A program made the translations under genes and the position numbers. DNA of 64,000 nt from Mycteria americana (Eukaryota > Chordata > Aves > Ciconiiformes > Ciconiidae), in NCBI RefSeq assembly GCF_035582795.1, contig NC_134365.1, positions 42,760,135 through 42,824,134 of the forward strand, in the 5' to 3' direction. This document shows positions 42,781 through 56,200 of this stretch, piece after piece (position 1 is the stretch's first letter; each line of letters begins with the position of its first letter). The notes under the pieces were generated by a model. That model had not been told where the DNA came from. It did no database searches and saw nothing but the letters and a program-made list of their open reading frames with translations.

Positions 42781-45700
42781 TAATATTGCAAAGGGGATTT
42801 TTTTTCAAATGAGAAAAGTCAAACATACTTATCAAAATCTACCCTGCAGGAGGCTAACAATCAGACCATAATTGGATGATGGTCAAAAGACGATCGGAGC
42901 TGAATAGCTAAATAGTAACTCTACATCACTGATAAAAAATACTTAAAACATGTAAAATGTCTTATACCAAAGAGTAAATGGGAATGAGATAAAGATGTGA
43001 AAGAGTTTGAACTGTTTATTTAGATCAGACAATCCTTAGAACTGGATGAAGGATGGGCAAAAAAAAAAAAAAGGTAGTGCAGGGAGAAGTACTGTATTGC
43101 TTTGGGGCTGATGCTCTTCCATTATGTTAAAGATCTCCGTATTCACTCTTAGCAAACAAGCAACACTTCCCATAAAGTCACAAAACCCAGCAGTTTCTCT
43201 CTTGCTGCTCCCTCAGTATCTGAAGGAGCAGTTCAGCAGGAATGATAAGTGACGGCTATTTCATCTCTTCATTTTTAAAGGGAAAATTAAATTTTAAAAG
43301 TTCTCTTTCAGTAGCTTGGCTGAAACATGGCTTTCTACAGACAGCCTTATCCAAAATATTCACAAGCACCTGCTGCTTCCCAAACCAAGGCAGAATTCTC
43401 CTGGTTTCAGTTTGTGATGAATTCAACAGTTGGGACAGGTTTGCAAAGCTCTTGGTGCCCCAGATAAAACTGCGGGACAGCATCGTGTTTCAGGGCAGAC
43501 ACTGGGCGATGCACAGAGACTCAGGAGTCATTGTGACTGCAAAATCAGAGGGATAAACACCATGGGAAATACCGGCCGGTCAGGTGAAATGGTCTCCTTG
43601 AGAGCCAGCGGTATTCTGCAATTACTTGAAAGTCTCCAGAATACTTCGGCATCTCTTGGTCTTTTGGTGAACAAAGAAGCAGGATGGAGCTGGTTTCTGC
43701 ATACAGCAATGCAAGTCGGAAAAGGGATCCCAAGTTGCTAAAGGGATTTTATGAAATCTCAGCAAGGCAACGCCTGCCCATTCGACAAAGCTCTGCATAG
43801 GTGTGTTAGAAAGACTCCTCCGATGTTTTGAATACCGCAATGTGTCATTTATTCCTTCTCATACAGGAAGAAACTTCTCTCTTTATAATTTATGAGACTG
43901 TGTTTGGTAACAAGCAGGCTGTGACATCTCTATGGGGAATGAGGAACCTTAGAGCAGATACCACCTCATGATTAATTTGTGTAGCATGTGAGAAGGAGCA
44001 GCAAGGACATTTTACGTACCACTTCAGTCATCCCTTCCAGAGACACCACGGCTCTTATCTCTGCCTCAGAGAAGTAAAGTCAGGGCATACATTGCAATGG
44101 GACAACATTTTGATGCAGGAACATTTTCATACTTGGTCCTTAAGCTAGGAGAAGAGAGCTAGGCTATGCCTCCCCACTCCTACAAGAACATCTCCTCTCC
44201 TGAAGCCCAGTTCGGCCTCCCTACCTAGCCAGCAGGTCCTGCTTCAGATTTGGTCTTCAGATTTGTTCCACTTGCATCAGAGGGCTCAAGGGCAATTGGT
44301 TTTTCCTCAAAGTTTCTATCCACCCAGATCCGTGACTTCTAACTGTGGGGCAGAGTGAGAGGCATCTTCATAAGGCAGGGCATATGAATAGACTCATTTC
44401 AACCAAAGTGGTTATAATCAGTGACTTTAATTGCAATATAAATTAGCAGTGAGACACTTTTCTTTAAATAATTGATTTGAATCTTGTTCTGCATTTCTTC
44501 TCTTTGATTCCTTTGCAAGGGAGAGGTAGTCCTCGCTGATTACTAGCCACAAAGATGTGTTGATTTGGAGTTATATATATGGTCTTTGCACAGAATTTGG
44601 CATTTGTTTTTGCTATCCAGGACACATGGTGAACATATTTAAGCCATTACACAACTTAACGTACGCTGCTTAGGTTCTTCATTTTGTATGACAGAGAACA
44701 GCAAATGAAAACTAAAAAAGCCAAATCATTTTTGCATCCTGCTGTTTCTGGCTGGAAAGCAGGATTTAATAAAAGTGCAGAAATTTGAAACTATGGTAAA
44801 TTTATTTCATATGTATCATTTACTCTTCTCAAATTACATTTTGCACTGGAAATGAATGGCTTTGTTACTGAAAGCCTTATCCATAGTCGAGGATTTTAAA
44901 CAACTGAAGCAAAGCAAAGCAGATATTCTTTCTGTACCTGGAGAAGAGGCTGCTGCTGCCGAAAGCTGGTGCATCTCCTCGGTAAAACCCTGGTTCAAAG
45001 TGGTCAGCTGTGACTCTCCTTCTTCTAGAGCTCCAACTGTCTCAAAGACTTTGAGAGCAAACAAGTGTTGTTTGAATATTGTCTATTACTGTTTATTTGG
45101 TTCATGCTATTTTAGTATCCTATGGTAACCTTAAAATAGGCCATGATTTTGAATTAAATTTCAAATCTATACTTATTTTAAGAAAAAAAATGAAGTTAAA
45201 AATAATATGTGAGTTTGTCAATATGTAAATAGAAAATTATATTTAATAATACTTGGTAAGCAATATGCCATATTTGTTTAAATTGTAAATCATATTTAAA
45301 TTTACCTATTATCCCTCCATGGTAGGCGTTACAGTGCTGTGTACTTCCACTGCATCTGCCTGAGGCCATGTAATGAAATTCACGACCCAGCGTGCTCGGG
45401 GAACAGAGGAGGAGAGGGCTTGGCTAGCAGAGGGTTGGGTCCGCGGTTACGGTAACGGCAGGGACCACGTGCAGGATGCTGAATGAGCAGGACGCGGGTA
45501 TTTATCATGTTGTGGCGGGCAGCAGCTTTCCCAGTTGTCCCACCTCTGGAGCTGGGCACTTCTGGAGGGGGAGTGAGGCGCTTCGGGGCAGCGAGCACCC
45601 TTCCCTGCGAAGCGCTGGGGCACTTCGGGGATACTAGCTGCATCCACGGCTACTACTACCCACTGAGAAGCCGGATGGCCTAGGGTTTCTCTGAATTACC

Positions 45701-48700
45701 ATGCCAGGTACCAATTCATATGTTTATGAAATCCAGGGCAGACTCGCAGCTTTAGTACCGAGAAATCATATTATATTGTCGTATTATATTGTCAAGACCC
45801 TTTTGGTCTTGACATTTACAGTCCCCGTTCACCGGGACTTTAGGTTATAACTGTGCTGTAGCTGCATACAGGATCATGTAAGCACCTTGCCATAACAGCA
45901 TTTTATTCTGACAGTCATTTACTCTCAGCTGTAACCACAGCTACGAGCAGGAGTTAGACCTACGCACTATGGAAGAGGATGTTTTTCTTTCAAGCAATCT
46001 CTGAGAAAACACTTGTTATCAGCCTCCACACCTTGTACACATCGTTAATATAATCTTTAATTTGTGCTTAAAAAGCAATGGCAGCAGATGTCATTTTCTT
46101 CCTTGTAAGCTTCAAATCCAAATACAGGAGTAAAATAATAACACGCAAAGAGATGAAAGCCCCGTCCAGGACAGTTTATATGCATCGCTATTCTATTTGA
46201 GACGGTTTTTTAGGTGTCCCTACTTCTAAAGCTGTCGGTTAGCTTTACTGCCGCATGCACTTAACCTTCCCCCAAACACCAACTTCAAAGCGTCAGTGCT
46301 TTGCGGGCGCCATCGGTCTTTCAGATACAAAAAAATATTGCTTTTTGCTAAAAGATGTGCTTTGTTCCTTTTTTGCGTAAGCAGAATGTCCCGGCAGCCT
46401 CAGCACTCCATCATTAACTGCAGAACATAGTTCGCACCCAGCCTGGGAGAGAACTGAAGCAAAAAGAAAAATGGGTTTGCCTCCCTGCCCCTGGCCCCAT
46501 GCCACCATGGCATTTTTCACAAGATCACTAAGACATTCATGAGCATAAATCAGTATCATTCAAAAACCAAACGTCAAAGGAAACAATAAAAATCCCAGGG
46601 TTTTATGAATGGGAGGGATTGTCCTGCGCTGCCGGGCTCGGATCAGTGTGAAGCTGGCAGGGGATGCCACCGCAACGCAATGAACGCTGCCATCTGTTAC
46701 TCCTGAGCTCCCGCAGCATGTAAAAGGCACCAGTGAAAATCAGCCCTGTCTCGACGCGAGGTGCTCAGGCGGCTCCTTCCCGCCCACGAGGGCAGCGGGC
46801 AAAGCCGGTGTGTGGTGGTGGTGGTGAGGCTTCGCCTCGGGGGAGCCGCCCCGGGAAAAGACACCGGGGGGGGCCGGGACTGTTGCAGGGCATCCCCATG
46901 GTGGAAAGCCTCCATGAGCTTTCCAACGCCATGGTTGTCTGATGCTCGCCCGCCCCATAGCACTGGCACAGATCAGTGCCTTGGCGGCATCCGGGCCCTC
47001 CTTCTCAGCCGGGGAAGGTCCAACGCCCAGCACAGTAGGAAGCCCTTTGTGTATTTTTGTGTACATAAAGCCACCACCTCCCCTGCAGCAGCTCACCCCG
47101 GGTCTGAGGCTGCTTCAGAAGAGCGCGCTGGCCAAGGGGGCTGCTTCCCCTCTCCCGAGGCTCCCGGCAAGCACTGATCTATCTCCAAGTGGATGGGACA
47201 TGTTTCCTGGGGCACTCGGGAAGCTGGCTGTGTAGGGTCCTGCCACCCCTCCATAAGCATCTCGCCCCGATTCCCCCTCCCTACGCGGGGGACGAGGGCT
47301 GCCTGCCAGCAGTCGCCCCGGCCACAGGAGCAAACGGCTTCCCACGCCACCCTGATGCTGACTGCTCAGCTTAGGGGCATTTGCATTGCTTCTGCAGGAT
47401 CAGGCATGGTGTGTTTATGATAATTTATAGCCAAGATACCTGCAGCTGAGGTCTTAAACATGGAGGCACTCAAAAAGATAACAGGCCGTTGTTCTCTGCT
47501 GTGCAGAGAAATCCATGGAGCCTAGTGACAGAAACAGAAAGGAAGAGGAGACACCCACATACGAAAACAGTCTGCTCAAAAACTACCCTGTTATTTTTAG
47601 TGCAGAGTACTACTCATGTTTGCAGGTGTATTTTGTTTCCCACCTCGAGTCCATGCAGAGAGGAGGATAAATCTCTGTAACAGCTCATCATTTCCATTTT
47701 CTTTACATTCAGATAATGTATCTCCAAGTTGAAAGACTGGGTGGACAATACTGGCTACGCATGCAACACTGTTGGAAATGGGGCTTGTATGCTTATCTTT
47801 GAAAATCTGGCCCCTGGGGATGTGATCATTTCTCTCATTATTTTAGCTGGTCCTCTCGAATGCCCTCCCAGGCACGTGGTGGCTTGGAGCTGTGGCTAAG
47901 TCCCCATGAACACATTGGGAGCTGCTGACCGTACCACCAGTTCCCTGGGGAGCTGCAGAAGGGACCAACTGTGCCTAATTATGGACAGCAAAACACCAGT
48001 CCCACAACAGGGACAAGCATGTAAACGAACCTCTCAAAATATTTAATTAGGTAGAAGTGATTTCTATTTTGAAATCCCACAGGATTTCTATTTCGAAAAT
48101 TAACTACTAGAAAAAATGCTTTTTCTGTCTATATGTGTCAAAACATTTGTGTCCCTCCTACCCTCTCTGCTAGTCCACTTTATATTTACGAGAAACAGTG
48201 CATGCATCATGATGCTGTACATATTCTGAGCAGCCTTTTTCCTCAAAACCAGATTCAGTGATCTTGATTAAACTGAGATGTGCCTGAGTTTCCACTGAAT
48301 GTGAATAAAAGGCAGTTAGGTTCTTCCCTTTGAGCTTGTCAAACAAGACTGATTAAAAATATGCAGCTAGCTGGAAAAAAGCAAGATAGAAACCTGTGAA
48401 GCTAAACAGAACAGCCTCATAAGCTGATTTTCAGCTTAACTGGTTTTTGTCTAGAAAGAACTTCACCAGGAGGAAAATAAGCCTAATCAGACAAACAAAA
48501 AAACCCCGGTTCACATTAAAAAACACAATTCATTTGCCAATTAGGTCTCAAAACACCATTAGCAATGACTGGCAGGTGCCTGGAACACAGCTACCTTTGC
48601 TAAGCGATCACTTATATGGTGCTGTGGCCCAGCAATTATTTTCTACATTAGCAGGTAAACATGTTTGATCAGAGCTATTAACTAATTTAGATAATTCATG

Positions 48701-49457
48701 AGCAGTCATTACCCTATATGAAGGAGTGACCAGATTTACAGTGCCTTTGTTTGACTGGGGAGACCGCAGTTCAAAATCCCAGTGTGAAATACAGACATTG
48801 TATACTGCTGGTCATACCACGTGGGGAAATGTTTTGAAATGCCTTTTTTCCCCCATCAAACCGTGGCCGAGATGATCACCAAAAGGGTATAATTAAAATA
48901 CAGATGAAAAGCTTCCCATATTGGAAACTAACAGGGTTCAGGAAGACATGCCACCTACGGGCACAAGGGAACCGAAACCTGCGGGGCATCTTGCAGGTGA
49001 TGTTTCCTTTTGCAACGCGGTCCCACGGGGAGGTGGATCAGGTCGGGTTGGGTGAAGAGAGACGAGCCGCTGGCCGAAGCCCTCTCCACCCAACACAAGC
49101 CTGCTGGGCTGCTGTGGGCTGGCAACCAGGAGGAGGGCGATGGGCGGTGAGCTGCCTGCAGCTCCTGTCGCTGGTGGGGATGTCTGAGCCGGGGAGGCTG
49201 CGGAGGAGACGGCTCAGATGCCTCCTGGCACAGGTGGTGGTGGCACGGCCAGCATCCTGCTGGGGACCGGGGTGTTCGTCAGCCCCCTGTAATGGCCGTG
49301 GCAAAGCCTTGGCTGTTCAGGGTAAACGTGGCCTCGCCTGGCTAGGGAAAGTCACCGTGGACAAACGTGTAGCCAGATGAAATCATACAGCAGAGCCAGG
49401 CCATGGGAAATGTCCAAAGCCAGCCACTGGATTGAGGCACAAATGAGGGTTGGACTG
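42781..49457. other. Intergenic stretch, no gene recognised
   Basis: Mostly AT-rich. A GC-rich patch at 46.6-47.4 kb has overlapping open frames on both strands without motifs, and a second lies at 48.95-49.35 kb. A hairpin is present at 45.79 kb. Confidence 0.5.
45791..45813. repeat. Perfect 9-bp inverted repeat, 5-nt loop
   Basis: GTCAAGACC, loop CTTTT, GGTCTTGAC. Just before it a 10-bp word TTATATTGTC is repeated in tandem. No function evident. Confidence 0.9.
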
Positions 49458-49749
49458 TCCCTTTCCCTTTCCCTTTCCCTTTCCCTTTCCCTTTCCCTTT
49501 CCCTTTCCCTTTCCCTTTCCCTTTCCCTTTCCCTTCCCCTTCCCCTTCCCCTTCCCCTTCCCCTTCCCCTTCCCCTTCCCCTTCCCCTTTCCCCTTTCCT
49601 CTTTCGCCTTCCCTTTTCCCTTTTCCCTTTCCTTTTTCCTTCTCCTTCTCCTTCTCCTTCTCCTTCTCCTTCTCCTTCTCCTTCTCCTTCTCCTTCTCCT
49701 TCTCCTTCTCCTTCTCCTTCTCCTTCTCCTTTTCTTCCTCCTTCCCCTT
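49458..49749. repeat. 292-nt polypyrimidine tract of three hexamer arrays
   Basis: The + strand is pyrimidine only, except one G at 49606. It is made of (CCCTTT)n to about 49535, (CCCCTT)n to about 49590, a mixed part, then (CCTTCT)n from about 49638 to 49730. The PFPFPF, SLSLSL and GKGKGK open frames of 130-160 codons across it are products of the repeat. Confidence 0.97.
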
Positions 49750-50535
49750 GCCCTTCCCGCCGCAGCCAGTGATCAGCCCAGAGCTGCTGCCTCCCTGAGC
49801 CGCAGGGAGCCCCTGCAGAGGCTGCCCCAAAAAGGGGCTTTAAAGGTCAGCGTTACTGCTTGATGCTGATGACTTTCCTTGCTTCACTTGCAAAAGAAAA
49901 TAGGATTTTTCATCCCCCTCCCAACGCAGCAGCCATTGGATGTGGATGCCAACTCTTCCTGCAGCAGGACTCCTGCGGGCACTGGGTCCTGCCACGTGAG
50001 CGGGGGTGTCCGGCTCCGCGGTGGCCATTCCCGGTGAGCCCCGGCTGCTGCTTCTCCACAGCAGGCACCGCGCTGGGACCAAGCACGCCGGCAGCCGAGG
50101 GGCACGAGGCAGCAGCCAGGAGGAGGAACCACTGCACCGGTCCCGAGATGGGCTGTCAGAGCTCTCGGCCTCCAAGCTGCGTGGCCTCTGGCAAACTTCG
50201 GGGTTGGGGGAATGGCTGCAAGATGCACGAGCCCATCTGCACGACAAGGTTTCTCCTGGTACTTCTGGGGAGGAGCAGAGAAGATGAACCAGCAGCTGCG
50301 AGGAAACCATGTATCTGTATGCACCTTCCCAAACCCCTTTCAGTCCCCCATTTCCTAGAAAAACCAAACACTAGTGTGTTTTTGAAGTGTGTCCACTGGG
50401 AGCAATACCAAATTGTTTTACTTGACCATGGGAGAATGAGTGATGGATTTGAGTTGTACCTTAAGTGGGTGTCCTGCTGGGTTCTCCCCTGATCCCAGCC
50501 CCTGCTAGGAAAGGGGCCAACCTCCCGTTTCCTTT

Positions 50536-50709
50536 CCTTGCCTTGCCTTGCCTTGCCTTGCCTTGCCTTGCCTTGCCTTGCCTTGCCTTGCCTTTCTTTG
50601 CCTTGCCTTGCCTTGCCTTGCCTTGCCTTGCCTTGCCTTGCCTTGCCTTGCCTTGCCTTGCCTTGCCTTTCTTTGCCTTGCCTTGCCTTGCCTTGCCTTG
50701 CCTTGCCTT
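50536..50709. repeat. (CCTTG)n pentanucleotide array
   Basis: About 35 units. The same interruption CCTTTCTTTG occurs at 50591-50600 and 50666-50675, exactly 75 bp apart, so a block of 15 units was itself duplicated. Open frames across it on both strands are artefacts. Confidence 0.97.
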
Positions 50710-51301
50710 TTCCTTTCCTTTTTTGTCGGTGCTGAGCTCCTTCAACACCTTGCACGTGCGATCTTTCCTAGGTTTGCCTGCCTGATTTCATGTATTACTT
50801 TTAGCACGTAGAGAGGAATGAAGACCAGTGAAACGACCGTGCGGGACAGGCGGTGAGAGCTTGGATCAGACAGACGGTGGATCCTGCCAGAACAAGCAGC
50901 GCAGCTTCCCAGCCGCTGTGGAAGGAAAGGTGCGATGCCGCTGGACCCTAGGCTGGCTGGGAGCTCCACTGTGATCCCGAGGACCTACGTGCCCGACATC
51001 TCACAGCAACATTACCACAACGTTGTTCTGGTCAGGAGAGGGTAGCCACAACAGTTTGCATCTCAGGAAGCAAAGCGTACCACGTAGCAGCATGGATGAC
51101 AAATACCCCTGTGGCTGCCAGCTCAGGCTCCTTGAATGCCTCTTGCCCTGGCTCCTAAGGTTTCTTAGGACAACCCTGTCTCTCAGCTTTGGTAGCGGAT
51201 AGCAAGTCTGGATCTCAAGCTATAAAAATCCACCGGAAAACATGGGCTTGGATAATTTCTCTAACCTAAAATGCTCTTGTTCTTTTTGTGCACAGCCAGA
51301 A

Positions 51302-51324
51302 GGGGGGGGGGGGGGGGGGGGGGG
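51302..51324 (+). repeat. Poly-G run of 23 bases
   Basis: Uninterrupted G23, G-quadruplex competent. It is the same length as the C23 run at 3847-3869. Confidence 0.97.
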
Positions 51325-51471
51325 CAGATTTCTAATTCACAAAATGATTATATAGATGCAAATGTGTGGCCAAAAACCAAGGCTGGAAACCGGCCAGAGA
51401 GCCAAACACTTGACTCAAGCGAGTAGGTGCGAGGGCTTGTGATCCTGAGCGGTCCTGGCGTGGGTTAGAGC

Positions 51472-51545
51472 ATCACAGGGTGATTCAGGTAGGAAGGGAC
51501 CTCAGCAGGTTGTCGCTGTAGCCCAGCCTCCTGCTCAGAGCAGAA
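51472..51545 (-). mobile_element. Old CR1 3'-end fragment
   Basis: TGATTCAGGTAGGAAGGGAC followed by CTCAGCAGG and CCAGCCTCCTGCTCAGAGCA matches, with changes, the reverse complement of a CR1 tail (GGAAGGGACCT ... CCAACCTCCTGCTC). Borders are approximate. Confidence 0.55.
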
Positions 51546-52899
51546 TCAGCCCGTTTGCCATCTGCCTTTCCCTTTCCGTAGTTCTGCTCCTTCACAGCTG
51601 ACCCTGAGGAGCAGATTGTCTCGCAGCAGACGCAGCCGGGTGCCTGCAGCGGCGTAGCCCGGTCGGTGCAGCTGCTTTCTTCTCCGAGCAGTGAGAACCG
51701 GTGCCAGGCTGCTGGGGGGCACGTCGTGCAGGGGGCGAGGGATGCCTTCAGCAACTGCCTCGAGTGCTTCGCTGCGAGCATGACCTGAAACTGCTTTGCA
51801 AAACCCCTGCAGTTTTCAACACTGGGGGTCATACAGTCTTAAAAATGGAGAATACGATTTTATTAAATACTCTGAATACGGCACAATCTGGTCTCCTAAT
51901 TGATTCAGTCTGAATCTGTATATATTTACATACAGCATGCTGCATGTTTGTAGAAACACTGTTTTCATAAGGCTGCCCGCAGAGGTCAGTAGGGGGATCA
52001 AGAGATCGGACAAGCAAACGGGAAGCAAAAGGCAGCCCTTTATTTGGATGTGGGGCTGACAGAGGGCTTGGCTCTGCATTAGAAACCGTGAACTGCTGCT
52101 ACAGGAACCTGTTTTGTTACTAAGACACGTTACAAGTCAGCAGACAGCCACATTTTTCTGACTCATCAGCTGATATTAATTAATGACTTGGGAGCACACC
52201 AAAATCTCCCATTGGCCTTCCTTCCTTGAAAGGCTGCGGTTGTCTCTCTTGCCCTCTGCCTGGCTTCAGAAAAAAAAAAATCACATCGACAAAGCTATAC
52301 ATTTTAAGTACGGGAAATGACCGAAATAGCTCACCCCCGTATTCCTTGTAGAGCAGCGCGCTGCCTGCAGCAGGGACTGATCCTGGCTCCCCCCCCTGCA
52401 AAAAGGTGCAAAACCCCCAGAGGGCAGGACACGAACCTAATAAGGGACATAAAAGATAACACCTATCATTTTTTTTCTTCTCTTTCTTATGAAAATGAGC
52501 TTTGTGTGTTACCAAAACTGCCTGTGACAAAACAAATGCTCATGTCTGTGGGCTGCTGCAGCTTCCTGCCAGCCAGCCCAGTAATTCTGAGCAGCGGGAT
52601 TTCAGGTGTAAACATTCAAAATGTCTTCCTTTCTGTCAAACAAAGGAACGAGGCAACTCCACCGAACTAGCAACTGCGAAAAAAAACAGCGTCGTCCTCC
52701 TTCACAGAGAGCAGCCACGGCCCGCCGTCTGCCTGGGGTCTGGCCACCGTTGGGTGTGCCGCATCTGCATCCTCGCCGGGGCCAGCGCTGGTTAAAGCCC
52801 AGCCCCGGAGAGTCACGTTTCCAGGCTGGCTCCCAACACCTGCATTTCTCTGTCCTAGCAGACAGGGCCACTCCTCTTATCTTCTGGGATCCTTTATCC

Positions 52900-53200
52900 T
52901 TTATGGTAATGTCCAGTTTCTCATTTAAATAATGTACATTGATAGGAAAGCAATTTCTCCCAAATCCCCTGTAAATATTAATCCTCGGAGAACCATATTT
53001 AGACAAAATACAAATAGTTTCCTTTATATAATTTTGTTTGGACAGAGCAACTGCCACCGAGATATCATGTGGTCTCCAGGGTATCACGAATAGTGCTTTC
53101 ATACTTTTCTGTCACTGGGGTGTAATTAAAAGATACTTTTTTTGTCTTGAGTCATTACTGGGTAAATAAAGCCTCCTTGTGAATTACCTGAGCCTCCTCA
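52900..53200. promoter_or_regulatory. Candidate conserved non-coding element C
   Basis: Repeat-free AT-rich block between GC-richer flanks, with AATATTAAT, TGTAATTAAAAG and a GAGTCATTACTGGGTAAATA stretch. Role inferred only. Confidence 0.2.
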
Positions 53201-56200
53201 ACACAAATGTGAACACAGAGCAAAGCCGTGTTTCTGGATTATGTCTGTTTTTAACAGATATAACCCTCTTAGTAACAGCTTAACCACATCTGTATGGACA
53301 TAGATGCTCAACTGCGTCTTTACTTTGGTTCTCATACTCCTATACTGATTTGTGAAGCACCAAGGAGCATTCAATGCCCTTTCCACGATTCACAGAGGAC
53401 ATTTTAGTGAGTGGTAGTCCTGAGGAAATAATCCCACCTTCATCATGTATACATCTAACTCTAAATGAAATATTAACAAGTCTTAGGAAGATACAGCTGA
53501 ATAAAAGGGGCTGAGATATTTACCTCCCGTGGGTACCCTCACAGTAAATGACAGCGTCTCCAGCGGAAAGTTCAATAAGAGCAGCTTTAGTGACTTGCAT
53601 GCGTGCAGAACAAAGTCCAGTGCAAAGTCGTACCTCAAAAATACATTCATTAATACTGCTATTTTTTATCTGTAGGAGTTTCTCAGAATGGCCTTTCTTG
53701 GGATGGCATTTTTGATTGCTGCTGCTATTCTTCCTGTTTTCACATTTCAGTGGCTGGAGCATACAAAAAGCAGGTACAGGCATGGCCTGTCCCGGCATTT
53801 TCTTCTTTCCCCGAACACAAGGGGCAAATGTATGTTTGCTTTGGACTGATGACTCAGACACATTCAGCCTCGAAGGAGGCATTATGAAGACTGTAAAAGC
53901 GGTCGGTGTAAAGCCGCCTGCTGTAACAGGGACAGTGAAAGGGCTGCCAACTGCCCAGGACCAGAAGCAGGGAGACCAGCTGGGTGAGAACAAAATTATA
54001 CCTCCCTAAGTTTCATGTTCAGAATTATGAACAGCTTCTCAGAATTTAAAACTTGATGAATTACAGAATGAAGACAGGCACTTATTGACTTACGCCTGTT
54101 AAGTCAGGCAGTTACTGACTTACCCCTGACTTTACCTCTTACCCCTGTTAATTCTGTGGTGTACCCTTGCTCATCCAAAGCCTAGCCTTAATTTAGTCTC
54201 AAAAACTCAAAAACGTTTAAGTAATTAGACCTAGAAAAAGTTTACTAGCAAACTGGCTTGCCTATGAATTTATAAGAGCACAGAATTATCTTACTTATTT
54301 CATTTTAAGTTCCCAGTGGGTCAGTCATCTCAGGGGAAAGAGCATTTGATGAAAAACTCCCAATCATTATCAGCCTTCCTCATGGAATGGCCATGGCTTT
54401 TTCTCTTTCTCACTGCTGACCTGTAGTGGGGAGTGTTGCTTTGAAATACAGCCTTAGACAAGAGGCACCTTTTATGAAAAGGGAAGGAAAAAAAAAAGAA
54501 ACAAAAATAAGAAAATGGAAGCAACAACAAAACCACATCTGCCTTCATATGACAGGACTGAGAAACCCAGACCGGACCGGCTACTCACCTAACAAAACCA
54601 AACTGATTTCATCTTTTTCTAGCAGAAGACTCAGTCTCAGCTCCCACATGTCTGTAGACCACATTTGCCTCAAATTCTGATTTTAGGGGGTGTGTGTTTT
54701 GAACACGTGAGGTTTTAGGCTTCTCAGAGGAACAGAAATGCAAGTCTGAGCCAAGGCTTTGGGGTGATTTCTAAAGCAAGCATGGAAAAAGGGTCTGAAG
54801 GTTTTTTAGTAGAATTTGTCTGTGCTTACTGGTGCCTCAAATTATTGTTATTTAAACACAGAAGGTTTGTATTAACTGAATGTTTGTGCACGGTAAATCC
54901 GAAAACAAAGTTTGACTTTAATAATGGTGCTGATAGCCCTGAAACACTGAATCTAAACCCCTGTAAATATCAAATCCTTTTGTGGGTGCCCTCAAAGTCC
55001 AGACCATAATCCATGCTCTTTGTATTGGATTTTCCCCTCTATTTCCTCCACTTTGGTTGAAAAAAATGACAAAGTTAGCTGGTCAAACAAGTGTGCCTAT
55101 ACCGTCCAAATTCATGGAGAAAATGTGTTCATTGGAGTTCATTGCCCCCATTCATCAGCCTGATCTGGGTTATCAGTCCGTGTCTGCACATGCCAGCCTA
55201 TTTAAAAATGGAAACTAGAAGAGCTTCTGACTGCTCTGTGTCAGGAGTGGAAAAGTGAGTTGTACAAGTCATTCAAACAGATGTCTTAAACCAACTGAAC
55301 AGCTTGAACTAACCCTAATAAAAATCTTCTTTCTTCAAATTTTACATGCAGCATTTGGCAACATTATCTCCTTAAACACAGCTGCTTTTTTATTATTGCT
55401 TTGGCATATGCATATGATCAGTTCATAATGGTGATGTAAATGCCGTGTATTATGCGTCCACATGCCATAGCCTTGTAAACTCTTTGGGTAATACCAACAA
55501 TAATAATTATTAAAATATCATTGTAATAAAACGGTGACAATGATATACTAAAACCAGTGAATGGTCTAAGCCAGGGATCCCTCAAAAAAGGAAATTTTAG
55601 CTCTCTTAAACACAAGGCACAGACTAGGCGTGGCAAGCAGTAGAATAACTGAGTCACTGTACCTAGCAAGGCCTGATTTAAGATATCCTTAAGCTCAGAG
55701 ACTCACCCTCCCCCAGAAAAGGAGTGTAAAATATTCACCCTGTAGCTCAGTAGCTCTTAACATTCACCTGGTGTGGACTTTACAGCGTACAAGACTAACC
55801 TAGGCAAAACCAGGCTAGAGAGACGCACTTCAGCAAGCACCGCATTTAAACAAGATGTCACATCGTGTCCAAAAATGCCACCAGTCCTCGATGCCACGTG
55901 AGCGAGCGGAGCTTCGCCGCCAGGTCGCCCTGCTGCGTGCTGGCGCGCGCCTCGCGAGCTGCTGCGTGCCTGCAGCTCTCTCGCAGCCCTGGGGACCGTC
56001 ACGGTGCACCTCCTGCAGTGCCCCCAGGACTGGGGCTCCAGTCAGCAAACCGGTGTCCAACACATCTGTTACTGTCATCCTCGCTTGCTCTTTTTAGCTC
56101 CTCTCTCTCCTCATGCCACCTTACTTGCAGCTCATTGCAGTACCAGGCACCAGTCCGGATCCCGCAGCTTTTGAAAGCTGCGTTGGACTTCCAGCACCCT

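Larger units (their letters stand above)
50725..52899. other. Intergenic stretch around G23 and a CR1 piece
   Basis: No coding signal. Apart from the poly-G run and the CR1-like tail listed separately I see nothing recognisable. Confidence 0.5.

Noticed and set aside
49459-49535. Interstitial telomere repeat
   Set aside because: The unit is CCCTTT, not CCCTAA.
49377-49863. Open frames of 130-160 codons (PFPF, SLSL, GKGK) on both strands
   Set aside because: They exist only because the pyrimidine hexamer arrays contain no stops. They have no flanking coding sequence.
50156-50811. Long ALPCLALPC and GKARQGKARQ frames
   Set aside because: Translation of the CCTTG pentanucleotide repeat in different frames.
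54070-54150. Imperfect repetition of about 30 bp (GACTTAC, CCTGTTA words)
   Set aside because: Too irregular to call a tandem repeat or CRISPR-like array.
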